64,000 bases of DNA from CAYVTZ01 sp964454685 (GTDB taxonomy: Bacteria > Bacillota > Clostridia > Christensenellales > Christensenellaceae), in the NCBI GenBank assembly GCA_964454685.1, contig CAYVTZ010000010.1, positions 31,085-95,084 on the forward strand, read 5' to 3'. The notes below the pieces were generated by a model that did not search any database, was not told the origin of the DNA, and was given only the letters and a program-made list of their open reading frames with translations. Position numbers and translations under genes: made by a program. Shown piece by piece: positions 1-7,512 of the stretch (position 1 is the stretch's first letter; each line of letters opens with the position of its first letter).

Positions 1-130
1 AATCAATCGTTTTTCAAGGTCAGAGACCGACGAAAAACATCTTCTTGCTGGGGGATTCTCAAAGGGGTGAACGCAGTTTCCCCTTTGAAATTGCCGATAG
101 GCAATGCCAGCGGGAACCCCTTCTACGCGC

Positions 131-352
131 TCTCGGGGCATTCCAGCTCTCTGTCACTCCTCAACGCAGTAGCTTTCAGCCAATCACTTCGTTCTTGGGA
201 AAGCCTTGCGTGCGTTTTGCCAGCCAATCGCTCCGCTCTTGGGGCATTCCAGTCCTCAATCACTCCTCAACGCAGTAGCTTTCAGCCAATCACTTCGTTC
301 TTGGGAAAGCCTTGCGTGCGTTTTGCCAGCCAATCGCTCCGCTCTTGGGGCA
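131..352. repeat. Tandem repeat, 106-bp period, about two copies
   Basis: Positions 154-246 and 260-352 are identical over about 93 bases. The flanking 'ggggcattccag' also recurs at the 106-base offset (around 136 and 241), so the unit is a 106-bp tandem duplication. Within each unit, shorter related phrases recur (CCAATCACTTCGTTCTTGGG and CCAATCGCTCCGCTCTTGGG), which suggests an older internal duplication. It is non-coding and lies just beyond the abfH terminator. Confidence 0.85.
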
Positions 353-386
353 AAACGCAAAGAGCCGCACCACGCGGCACGGCTCT
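353..386 (-). terminator. Probable terminator of the 4-hydroxybutyrate operon
   Basis: AGAGCCG (361-367) pairs with CGGCTCT (380-386). On the minus strand the GC-rich hairpin is followed by a short interrupted T tract (TTTGCGTTTT). It lies 14 bases past the abfH stop codon. Confidence 0.6.
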
Positions 387-399
387 CCATGTTCTAAAA

Positions 400-1512
400 T
401 CAATACAGCGATTTGTAAATCCCGTACACCGCGTCTTTGGACAGTTCCACATAGTTATTGCCCATCAGGCGTTGCTGTTTTTCCATCACATTCTGTGTGA
501 AGGTGTCCAAATCCTGCTCGGTCACGCCATATTCCCGCAACGGCTTACGCTGGATGATCCGGTTGAGCAGCTTTTCCATCTCCACATACACATCTGCTTC
601 ACCGCAGCCCAAAATCTGCGCGATAAAGCGGTTCATCTTCTTGATCTTGCCTTCGGAGTCAATGCTCATGTATGCTTTAAACACACCAATCAGCAGGCAA
701 TAATTCGCCTCGCCGTGCGGCACGTGATACATACCGCCCAGCGGGTAGCTCATTGCATGCACCGCAGCGCAGCCCGCATTGCCAAACGCGATTCCCGCAT
801 AGTTGCTGGCAATCAGGAAGTCTTTCAACAGCGGAATACGCGCCTCTTCACCGTCCTTCGCAATCACCTTGTAACCTTCCAGAATCATGCGAATCGCTTC
901 GTAACCGAACAGCTCCGTATATGGTGTCGCCTTCGGGGAAAGCGAGGATTCCAGCGCGTGGATCAGCGCATCGATCGAGCTGGTCGCAAAAAATTTAAAC
1001 GGCAGACCCTTCAATAGTTCCGGAATCAGCACGGCGCTGTCCGCATACATCTCGTCAACTGCAAGACCCATTTTTGTATGGCGGCTTTTCAGCTCTAAAA
1101 TCGAGATGTTGGTCACTTCACTGCCCGTACCGCACGTCGTAGGTACCAGCACAAGTTCCTTCGCCTTGATGATCTCCGCCTTGCGATCATACAGATCCAA
1201 AATCGGCGCAACATTTTTCAGCGCAAAAATCTTGGAGATATCAATGATGGTGCCGCCGCCGATTGCGATAATGCGCTTGTAATTGCCCTTCATATCGGCA
1301 TACATCGCCTCCGCCATTTCGTCAGACGGCTCGCCTGCTCCGTATTTTTCCTGATACATCACGTCCGCTTTCAGGTTCATTGTCCCAAAGTACGGCTGGT
1401 AGATATACTCATTGGTGATGATGAGGTCTCCCTCACCGATTTTGTATTCCTCCGCAAACTCTTTGCAAGTGTCGAAGGAAAAAATGTCCGGTTTAATGGT
1501 CAATGCTTTCAT
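400..1512 (-). CDS. abfH: 4-hydroxybutyrate dehydrogenase (iron-type alcohol dehydrogenase)
   Basis: This 370-residue protein of the iron-containing alcohol dehydrogenase family interconverts succinate semialdehyde and 4-hydroxybutyrate with NAD(H). The N-terminal Rossmann half carries the GGGT dinucleotide-binding turn near residue 85. Candidate metal ligands are D181, H185, H252 and H266 (HAMSYPLGG...HVPHGEAN). The start is an ATG preceded by AGGAG. It is the last gene of the operon, after abfT, which together with abfD makes this substrate assignment much firmer than the family alone would. The gap of about 85 bases to abfT contains no gene. Another short-chain alcohol specificity is possible in principle, but the context argues against it. 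Confidence 0.9.
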   Translation of the reverse strand: MKALTIKPDIFSFDTCKEFAEEYKIGEGDLIITNEYIYQPYFGTMNLKADVMYQEKYGAGEPSDEMAEAMYADMKGNYKRIIAIGGGTIIDISKIFALKNVAPILDLYDRKAEIIKAKELVLVPTTCGTGSEVTNISILELKSRHTKMGLAVDEMYADSAVLIPELLKGLPFKFFATSSIDALIHALESSLSPKATPYTELFGYEAIRMILEGYKVIAKDGEEARIPLLKDFLIASNYAGIAFGNAGCAAVHAMSYPLGGMYHVPHGEANYCLLIGVFKAYMSIDSEGKIKKMNRFIAQILGCGEADVYVEMEKLLNRIIQRKPLREYGVTEQDLDTFTQNVMEKQQRLMGNNYVELSKDAVYGIYKSLY

Positions 1513-1597
1513 GGTTCAAACTCCTATCTTTCACCGGCGGCACATTGCCGCTTACAAATTGCGTGTCGAAAAACGGCGCATTATTTTTTCGGTCGCA

Positions 1598-2902
1598 TTA
1601 CGCATCATAAACGCAATGGAACTTTTTCTCAAAAAACTCAATCAGCTCCGCACGGAAATCGGGGTGCGCAATCGCAATCAAGCGTTTTGCACGTTCGCGC
1701 AGCGTGATGCCGCGCAAGTCCGCAATGCCGTACTCGGTAATCACATATTGCACATCATAGCGTGTGGTGGTCACTGCCGCGCCTTCGTCGATAATCGGCA
1801 CAATCTTAGAGACCTTGCCCTTTGCCGTGGAGGGCATTGCCATAATGCTGCGCCCGTTTCGGCTCATTGCCGCGCCGCGCACAAAGTCGACCTGTCCGCC
1901 CACGCCGCTGATCTGGTTGTGTCCCACTGATGTGGAAACCACCTGCCCCATCAAATCCACCTGTACACAGGAATTAATGGACACCAAATTGTCATTCTGC
2001 GCGATGACCAGCGGATCGTTTACATAGTCCACCGGATAAATTCCCACCGCCGGGTTATCGTCTAAGTAATCGTACAAACGCCGCGTGCCCATGGCAAAGG
2101 TCAATACGCTTTTGCCGGGATGCAGCGTCTTGCATTTGTTGGTAATCACGCCTGCCTCAACCAGCTCTACCACGCCGTCTGAGAACATTTCGCTGTGGAT
2201 GCCGAGGTCCTTCTTATCCTTCAAAAACAGCAATACCGCATCCGGAATCGCGCCGATGCCCAGTTGCAGGCAGTCGCCGTCATGGATGAGCGATGCGCAG
2301 TTTTCGCCAATCGCCTTTTCCACATCCGTGATGGTCGGATTAGGCAACTCCAGCATAGGCAGATCGCACTCCACAATCGCGGTCAATTCGCTGATATGCA
2401 CGAAAGAATCCCCGTGAATGCGCGGCATATTTTTGTTCACTTGCGCCAGCACGATGTTCGCCTGCTTCACACCTTCCATCGTATAGTCCACCGAAACGCC
2501 CAAGCTCACATAGCCATGCGCATCCGGCGGCGATACCTGAACCACCGCAACATCCGGTTTGCAGTTGGTGCGCAAACGCTCCGGCTCTTTGGAAAAATAT
2601 ACCGGCGTGATATCCGCACGCCCTTCCGCGCAAGCTTTGCGGGCGTTTGCCCCCAAAAAGAACGCATTGTGTCTAAAATGTTTTTCCATTCCGGGTTCGC
2701 AATACCCCGCTTTTCCCAGACTAACCATGTGGATGATTTCCACATCTTCATACGCCTGCGCGTTCGCAACCAGCGCGTCTGTCAGCGCAACGGGTTCTCC
2801 TGCCGCGTGCCCAATCACAATCCGGTCGCCCGGCTTGATGAGCTTCACCGCTTCCTCCGCACTCGTCAGTCGTTGTTGATAGATTTCCTTCCAATTCGTC
2901 AT
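1598..2902 (-). CDS. abfT: 4-hydroxybutyrate CoA-transferase
   Basis: This 434-residue class I CoA-transferase, of the acetyl-CoA hydrolase/transferase family, moves CoA from acetyl-CoA or butyryl-CoA onto 4-hydroxybutyrate, giving 4-hydroxybutyryl-CoA for the dehydratase. The catalytic glutamate is in IHSEMFSDG at E238, the same position known for the Clostridium aminobutyricum enzyme. The C-terminal half carries the family pattern with GVGGQVDFVRGA. The ATG overlaps the stop of the upstream 90-residue gene by four bases (ATGA), indicating translational coupling. The length is normal for the family. Confidence 0.93.
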   Translation of the reverse strand: MTNWKEIYQQRLTSAEEAVKLIKPGDRIVIGHAAGEPVALTDALVANAQAYEDVEIIHMVSLGKAGYCEPGMEKHFRHNAFFLGANARKACAEGRADITPVYFSKEPERLRTNCKPDVAVVQVSPPDAHGYVSLGVSVDYTMEGVKQANIVLAQVNKNMPRIHGDSFVHISELTAIVECDLPMLELPNPTITDVEKAIGENCASLIHDGDCLQLGIGAIPDAVLLFLKDKKDLGIHSEMFSDGVVELVEAGVITNKCKTLHPGKSVLTFAMGTRRLYDYLDDNPAVGIYPVDYVNDPLVIAQNDNLVSINSCVQVDLMGQVVSTSVGHNQISGVGGQVDFVRGAAMSRNGRSIMAMPSTAKGKVSKIVPIIDEGAAVTTTRYDVQYVITEYGIADLRGITLRERAKRLIAIAHPDFRAELIEFFEKKFHCVYDA

Positions 2903-3171
2903 ATTGCCTCTCCCATCTGTTTGATTTCTTCCAGCAATGTGCTGTATGCCTCGTCATGTGTCAGAATGCTGCGCCCGTGCTTGCCCATTAGACCGTCAAT
3001 CTGCGCGCATGCACTGTTGCAGCCGCACACCACCACCACATAATCAAGTTGGTCGTCTGGCTGCGCCGATACGATCTCGCTGTCCGGAAAATCATTCCGC
3101 AGACGCTGTGCGATATCCGTTCTGTCAAAGCGCGGGTTGCATCCCCCGCAGTATTTAATCCCGATCTTCAC
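2899..3171 (-). CDS. Small Cys-rich protein of the 4-hydroxybutyrate operon, unknown function
   Basis: This is a 90-residue protein I do not recognise as a characterised family. It starts at GTG with AAGGGA upstream, giving MKIGIKYCGGCNPRFDR. Cysteines fall in two clusters: C8-G-G-C11 near the N-terminus, and C49, C51 and C55 in VVVCGCNSAC. That pattern would suit an Fe-S or other metal site. There is no signal peptide or membrane segment. It overlaps the NifU-like gene upstream and abfT downstream, so it is translated as part of the abf transcript. A role in loading or protecting the [4Fe-4S] cluster of AbfD is an inference from position and cysteines only. Confidence 0.8.
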   Translation of the reverse strand: MKIGIKYCGGCNPRFDRTDIAQRLRNDFPDSEIVSAQPDDQLDYVVVVCGCNSACAQIDGLMGKHGRSILTHDEAYSTLLEEIKQMGEAI

Positions 3172-3460
3172 GCCGTTCCCTTCTCTGCCTCAAAATCTGT
3201 TTCGCCATGCCGATGGTTTCGTCGCTGACGCCCGTTACCAAAATCACATCGGCAATTTCGGGAATCGTGTCTTTCACTTCCGCACTCACGATGCCTTCCA
3301 GCGTTGCAGAGGCGGAAGGGCAGTTTTGGCACGCGCCCAAAAAGCGTACCTTAAGTACGCCGTCTTCCAAACTGACAATCTCTAAATCGCCGTCATGCCC
3401 CGCCAACGTCGGGCGTACTTTTTCCGCAATCACTCGCTCCACACGCTGCCGTAAATCCAT
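3155..3460 (-). CDS. NifU C-terminal-domain Fe-S scaffold protein
   Basis: This 101-residue stand-alone NifU C-terminal domain holds the characteristic GACQNCPSASATLEG motif; the two cysteines of its CxxC bind a labile [4Fe-4S] cluster for transfer. Such single-domain proteins act as cluster carriers in the cytoplasm. The gene sits between abfD, an Fe-S flavoenzyme, and the small Cys-rich gene, which it overlaps by 17 bases. This suggests dedicated cluster supply to the dehydratase. The start is ATG with GGAG upstream at a slightly long spacing. Confidence 0.88.
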   Translation of the reverse strand: MDLRQRVERVIAEKVRPTLAGHDGDLEIVSLEDGVLKVRFLGACQNCPSASATLEGIVSAEVKDTIPEIADVILVTGVSDETIGMAKQILRQRRERREDRD

Positions 3461-3705
3461 GTTCTTGTATCACTCCGTTCTTTTCTTTTGGAAAAAAGAA
3501 AAGAACCAAAAGAAAATCAATTTGTCTTACTCTGTTCTACCCATTCTCGCGTCAGCGAAAGGGGCACAACCCCCACAGAACGAACACAGGCGCGCATCGC
3601 GCGCCCTCATTCCTTCTTCGTCGGGGCAACCTGCGGTCGCCCCTTATTTCGCGCAGTTACGCGCGCCCTCATACTTCTTTTTTAATCAAACTTCTCAGTT
3701 GAATT
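3461..3705. repeat. Intergenic palindrome cluster inside the abf operon
   Basis: This 245-base gap between abfD and the NifU-like gene contains several inverted repeats. A 13-bp perfect stem pairs 3477-3489 with 3494-3506 around a GGAA loop. GGGG-cacaa-CCCC lies near 3560-3573. GGCGCGC-atc-GCGCGCC is at 3589-3605, and GGGGC...GCCCC at 3623-3643. The phrase GCGCGCCCTCAT occurs twice (about 3599 and 3661). No gene is visible. The structures could modulate read-through or stability between abfD and the downstream genes, or be dispersed genomic repeats. Confidence 0.7.
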
Positions 3706-5154
3706 TTATTCCTCAACGTGCGCAATCGTCTTTGCCAGCTTCTTCTTCATTTCCAGATTGCCCTGACGCGCGATCATGATACGCTGTGCCTGCGGGCTGC
3801 CCGCGCCGTGCATGGATTCTGTGCGGTATCCAACCGCCGCCGTACCCAACGCAAGGTTTTCAATCAAGCGCAGAATGCGCAAACGGTTTTCTGTCGAAAC
3901 GCTGGAAACGCCCTTGAGGTATTTCTCCACATACTTGCCCAGCTTCGGATCGCGGAAGTCCTTCTCGGAAGGAGCCGTAACCACCACTCCACCTGCAATG
4001 TCCTCCGCAAGCCGCACGATCTCGTACGGGAAGCGCGTCACGTTCTGTTTGCAAACATTCGCCAGCAAAAGATCGATCATGTAGTTGCCCGCGGGCATCT
4101 GATGCCCCTCAGCCGAGCACGCGATTCCGCATGCGAACAATGTCTCGTTCAGATGTGTCATCTCGATCAGCTTGTCCTTGATGTGCGAAGCCTTTGCCGC
4201 GCCATTGTAGTCCGCCGCAACCGCAGCCGCGCCGATCAGCACATCGCCCACGCCAACTTTGCAGCCGCCATAGCTCTGACGGTGATATCCCGCAAAGCGC
4301 TCCACCAGCATGCCGGCAAACTCGGTCTCGCCATTCAAGAAGATACGGTCATTGGGCACAAACACATCGTCGAAAATGGTCAGTGCTTCTACGCCGCCAA
4401 ACTCCGCGTTTCCTACATCAATATCGCCGCCTTCCAGCTTGCGCGTGTCGCAGGACTGACGCCCGATGATCATAAACAGACCTTCCGCGTCCAGCGGCAC
4501 CGCAAAGGAAACCGCATAGTCCTTGTCCTCCGGGCGCATTGCCACTGTGGGCATCACGATGACCTCGTGAGAGTTGAGCATACCCGTCTGATGCGCCTTT
4601 GCGCCGCGCACCACGATGCCGTCCGGGCGGCGTTCCACCACGCGCAGATAAAGATCAGGATCTTCCTGCTGGTGCGGTGCCAATCCGCGATCGCCTTTCG
4701 GGTCCGTCATTGCGCCGTCAATGGTCAGGTCATTGTCCTGACAATATTTCATAAACTTCAAGAAATTCTCATGATAGTTCGTACCACAAGCCTTGTCCGT
4801 TTCAAATGTCGTGCTGTAAACCGCATTAAATGCGTCCATACCAACGCAACGCTGGAAGCACGCCGCCGTTTTCTGACCCAGCAAGCGCTGCATCTTCACC
4901 TTTTTCACAAGGTCGTCCGTGTTGCGGTGAATGTTGGTAAAGCGGTTGATTTTACGGCCATCCTCCAACGTGACGGTCATCAAATCTTCATATTCGGGCA
5001 TCTGCGCCAAATCATACGTCATGCGCACCGAATTAAGCGACGGTCTCAAAATCGGATCGTCCACCGGATTTTCGATTTTCTCGCCGAACATGTAAACCTG
5101 CATGTTGATTTTGCGAATACTCTCGATGTACTGTTCCCCTGTCATAAGTGCCAT
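3706..5154 (-). CDS. abfD: 4-hydroxybutyryl-CoA dehydratase / vinylacetyl-CoA isomerase
   Basis: This 482-residue Fe-S flavoprotein dehydrates 4-hydroxybutyryl-CoA to crotonyl-CoA by a ketyl radical mechanism and isomerises vinylacetyl-CoA. The cluster ligands of the C. aminobutyricum enzyme are all present: C99 and C103 in CFQRC, H291 in YHRQSYGG, and C298. The fold is that of the acyl-CoA dehydrogenase-like HpaB family. The start is ATG with AAAGGA upstream. It is the first gene of the operon, with a promoter at 5246-5274. The crotonyl-CoA product would be reduced to butyryl-CoA by enzymes not in this window. The ligand set makes the assignment secure. Confidence 0.97.
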   Translation of the reverse strand: MALMTGEQYIESIRKINMQVYMFGEKIENPVDDPILRPSLNSVRMTYDLAQMPEYEDLMTVTLEDGRKINRFTNIHRNTDDLVKKVKMQRLLGQKTAACFQRCVGMDAFNAVYSTTFETDKACGTNYHENFLKFMKYCQDNDLTIDGAMTDPKGDRGLAPHQQEDPDLYLRVVERRPDGIVVRGAKAHQTGMLNSHEVIVMPTVAMRPEDKDYAVSFAVPLDAEGLFMIIGRQSCDTRKLEGGDIDVGNAEFGGVEALTIFDDVFVPNDRIFLNGETEFAGMLVERFAGYHRQSYGGCKVGVGDVLIGAAAVAADYNGAAKASHIKDKLIEMTHLNETLFACGIACSAEGHQMPAGNYMIDLLLANVCKQNVTRFPYEIVRLAEDIAGGVVVTAPSEKDFRDPKLGKYVEKYLKGVSSVSTENRLRILRLIENLALGTAAVGYRTESMHGAGSPQAQRIMIARQGNLEMKKKLAKTIAHVEE

Positions 5155-5245
5155 AATGTTCTTTCCTTTCTTGGTTCCAATCTATCCTGCGCGGAACATC
5201 CCGCCACCGTGCGGCGCGCATTCCTTCGCATATCTTTACATCTTT

Positions 5246-5274
5246 ATTATACTACCAATGTGCTCTTCTGGCAC
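5246..5274 (-). promoter_or_regulatory. Promoter of the 4-hydroxybutyrate operon
   Basis: Read on the minus strand, GTGCCA (5269-5274) and TATAAT (5246-5251) are separated by 17 bases, about 90 bases upstream of the abfD start codon. The -10 is perfect and the -35 matches consensus at four of six positions. Confidence 0.6.
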
Positions 5275-5316
5275 TACTAAATTGTGGATTTTTTATAAAT
5301 TTTCCTAAATTTTCGT

Positions 5317-5337
5317 GTTGATTCGCCGCAAATCAAC
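5317..5337 (-). terminator. Possible terminator hairpin after the response regulator
   Basis: GTTGATT (5317-5323) pairs with AATCAAC (5331-5337), 37 bases beyond the response-regulator stop. There is no proper T tract, only an A/T-rich stretch, so it may be a weak terminator or an operator. Confidence 0.35.
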
Positions 5338-5373
5338 CACTTTCACACATCATTTGATCAAAAAGGCAGCATT

Positions 5374-6063
5374 TCACGCACCTTCGTTTTCCACGCCGTG
5401 CCATTGATATACCACGGCGGGATGCCCCCCTGTCCGGTAATCCACCTTGCTCTGGATATGTCCCGCATCCAGCAGCTGTTTGAGGTATCGCCGCGCCGTC
5501 ACCACAGAAATATGCAGCCGTTGCGCCAGCTCCTTCACTGTAAATGCGTGCCCCTTCGCCTTGCGCAAGCATAGTAGTACCTCCTGCGCCCGTTCGTTCA
5601 GCTCCGACCACCCGCACGCCTCACGATCAAAGTGCAGCAGGCAATCCGCCAGTTTCTGATCGGCGCCGCGCGCACCCGTGCGAAAACGCAGCCGCGTCTG
5701 GCAAGCGTCCAGACATACCCGAAACCGTTCATATTCCAGCGGTTTGATCAAGTAATCCACAGCCCCCAGCTGCAACGCGCCGCGCATGGTCTCCCCATTG
5801 CTGTCCGAGGTCACCGCCACCACATCCAGTTCCATGTCCTCACGCAGCAAGTCGCGCAGGAATGTCTCTCCCTGCTCATCCGGCAGCCGCATTTCCAAAA
5901 ACACAACATCTGCGTGGTGCTCGCGCAAAAACGCAAGCGCCTGCTTTCCCGCATCAAACATCGCCGTCACGATAAAGCGTCCGTCCGCTTCCAGCAAGGC
6001 GCACGTCCGCTCCCGTCCTTCCGGCGAGGCATCCACCAAAACTGCTCGATACGTTCCTTCCAT
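5374..6063 (-). CDS. CitB/DcuR-like response regulator with Glu at the phosphoacceptor site
   Basis: This 229-residue protein has an N-terminal receiver (about 1-120) and a C-terminal winged-helix/HTH region (KELAQRLHISVVTARRYLKQLLDAG) like regulators of dicarboxylate metabolism. In the receiver, the conserved Asp after the third strand is Glu: VVFLEMRLPD, E57 from this start. Only one acidic residue remains in the usual DD pair (LVDAS). The switch Ser/Thr (VTSDS) and Lys (LIKPL) are retained. This suggests a phosphorylation-independent or permanently active-like receiver. No histidine kinase is adjacent. It ends the hydrogenase-sensor operon, about 10 bases after the preceding gene. The ATG is preferred over the GTG immediately before it because of GAGG spacing. 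Confidence 0.85.
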   Translation of the reverse strand: MEGTYRAVLVDASPEGRERTCALLEADGRFIVTAMFDAGKQALAFLREHHADVVFLEMRLPDEQGETFLRDLLREDMELDVVAVTSDSNGETMRGALQLGAVDYLIKPLEYERFRVCLDACQTRLRFRTGARGADQKLADCLLHFDREACGWSELNERAQEVLLCLRKAKGHAFTVKELAQRLHISVVTARRYLKQLLDAGHIQSKVDYRTGGHPAVVYQWHGVENEGA

Positions 6064-6073
6064 CACGCCTCAC

Positions 6074-7495
6074 TTATGCGTCAAAAACGCGAATCGCATC
6101 CACAATCTGCTTTTCCATCGCTTCCACGCCGTATTTATCCACTTCGCGCTTATCTTTCGCGCCATGTGTCAGGCAACCCGCGCCACCGATGCAGCCGTCC
6201 TTGCATGCCATACCCTCAAAAAAGTTACCGTCCGGCACCCCTTTCGCCAGCTTGAGCAGTGCAACGCGGCATTCCTCGATGCCATCGCAAACCACCGGCT
6301 GAAAGTCAAAATCTTCCAGCTCCTGCTCGCGCAAGCCTTCCTTCACCGCATCCTTCAAACCACCGCTGCGCGCAAAAATTCTTCCAAAGTAGGAGGCATT
6401 GTTCAGCACTCCTTCCTCCAACGTCGTAATGTCGATATCCCGCGCGTCAAACAACGCCTGCAATTCCTCAAAGGTGATCACCGCATCCACATAATCGGAT
6501 ACCAGCCGCTGCTCCTCTTTTTTTGCAATACACGGCCCGATAAACACCACTTTCGCTCCGGGCGTCGTCTCCTTGATCTTTTTTGCTATGGTCGCCATAG
6601 GCGAAAGATTATGCGAGATATGCTGCGCAAGCTGCGGAAACTGCGTCCGCACATACTTCACAAATGCCGGGCAGCACGAACTGGTCAGCAATCCCTTCTC
6701 CACCAGCTCCCGCGCCTCGGCATACGCCACCATGTCCGCGCCCAGCGCCGCTTCCACCGTATGAAAGAACCCCAGCTTTTCCAAGCCGGTAATCACCTGC
6801 CCCAGCTTTGCATAGCTAAATTGGCTGGAAATGGACGGAGCCACCACCGCATACACTTTGTATTTGGTGTTGCTTTCGCTCTTTTTCAGTAGGTCGATCA
6901 CACGCAGCATATACGATTTATCCATGATCGCGCCAAACGGGCACATGTAAACACACGCGCCGCACGCCGTACATTTTTCGTTGTCGATGCTCGCCACCTT
7001 GTCTTTGTTCATGGAGATCGCCTTCAGTTTGCAGGCCTTTTCGCAAGGTCGCTTGTTGACCATAATCGCGCTGTACGGACAAACATCCGCGCATTTGCCG
7101 CATTCCACACATTTTGTCTTGTCAATGTGCGCCTTCTGGAAGCTGTCAAAAACGATCGCATCCTTCGGACAAACGTCACGGCAACGGTGCGCAATACAGC
7201 CGCGGCATGCTTCGGAAACCGCAAACCCTGCCACCGGGCATTCGTCGCAGGCAATGTCGATGACTTCCACCACATTGGGATTCTCCGTATCGCCGCCCAT
7301 CGCCAGCTTCACGCGCTCCGCAAGAATCGCCCTCTCTTTATAAACACAGCAACGCATCGTCGGCTCGTTGCCCGGCACGATGATTTTAGGGATATCCGCC
7401 ACTTTTTCCAGCAATCTGTCGTCAAACGCATGCCGCGCCACCTCGCGCAGCACCTTATATTTCAAATATTGTACATTGGTATCAAATTTATGCAT
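6074..7495 (-). CDS. [FeFe]-hydrogenase-like protein with four-Cys H-cluster motifs
   Basis: This 473-residue cytoplasmic protein has several ferredoxin-type Cys clusters in the N-terminal half, between residues 83 and 185 (for example CVECGKCADVCP and CTACGACVYMCP). They are followed by the [FeFe]-hydrogenase large-subunit domain. H-cluster motifs are TSSCCPAF (C274, C275), GPCIAKKEE (C322) and EGMACKDGCIGG (C431, C435), so all four cluster ligands and the proton-relay Cys are present. It resembles the catalytic or partner subunit found beside PAS-type sensory hydrogenases in Clostridia (hfs-like loci). It lies 17 bases after the phosphatase gene. Whether it evolves H2 or only senses cannot be told; no maturases are in the window. 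Confidence 0.88.
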   Translation of the reverse strand: MHKFDTNVQYLKYKVLREVARHAFDDRLLEKVADIPKIIVPGNEPTMRCCVYKERAILAERVKLAMGGDTENPNVVEVIDIACDECPVAGFAVSEACRGCIAHRCRDVCPKDAIVFDSFQKAHIDKTKCVECGKCADVCPYSAIMVNKRPCEKACKLKAISMNKDKVASIDNEKCTACGACVYMCPFGAIMDKSYMLRVIDLLKKSESNTKYKVYAVVAPSISSQFSYAKLGQVITGLEKLGFFHTVEAALGADMVAYAEARELVEKGLLTSSCCPAFVKYVRTQFPQLAQHISHNLSPMATIAKKIKETTPGAKVVFIGPCIAKKEEQRLVSDYVDAVITFEELQALFDARDIDITTLEEGVLNNASYFGRIFARSGGLKDAVKEGLREQELEDFDFQPVVCDGIEECRVALLKLAKGVPDGNFFEGMACKDGCIGGAGCLTHGAKDKREVDKYGVEAMEKQIVDAIRVFDA

Positions 7496-7512
7496 TCCAT
7501 TTCCTTTCGCAT

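Larger units (their letters stand above)
1..399. other. Intergenic region downstream of abfH
   Basis: No credible gene is visible here. The stretch holds a two-copy 106-bp tandem repeat (about 131-352) and the putative abfH terminator (353-386). Reading frames cross it on the plus strand but continue antisense through abfH and are chance frames. Confidence 0.6.

Noticed and set aside
131..352. CRISPR array at the left end
   Set aside because: Only two long near-identical units, no spacer pattern, no cas genes nearby.
67..1017. Long plus-strand reading frame of 316 codons
   Set aside because: It crosses the tandem repeat and then runs antisense to the well-supported abfH gene; no ribosome site and no recognisable domain.
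3718..5280. Plus-strand reading frame of 520 codons opposite abfD
   Set aside because: Exact antisense shadow of abfD, His/Arg-rich composition typical of reverse-frame translation of GC-biased coding DNA.
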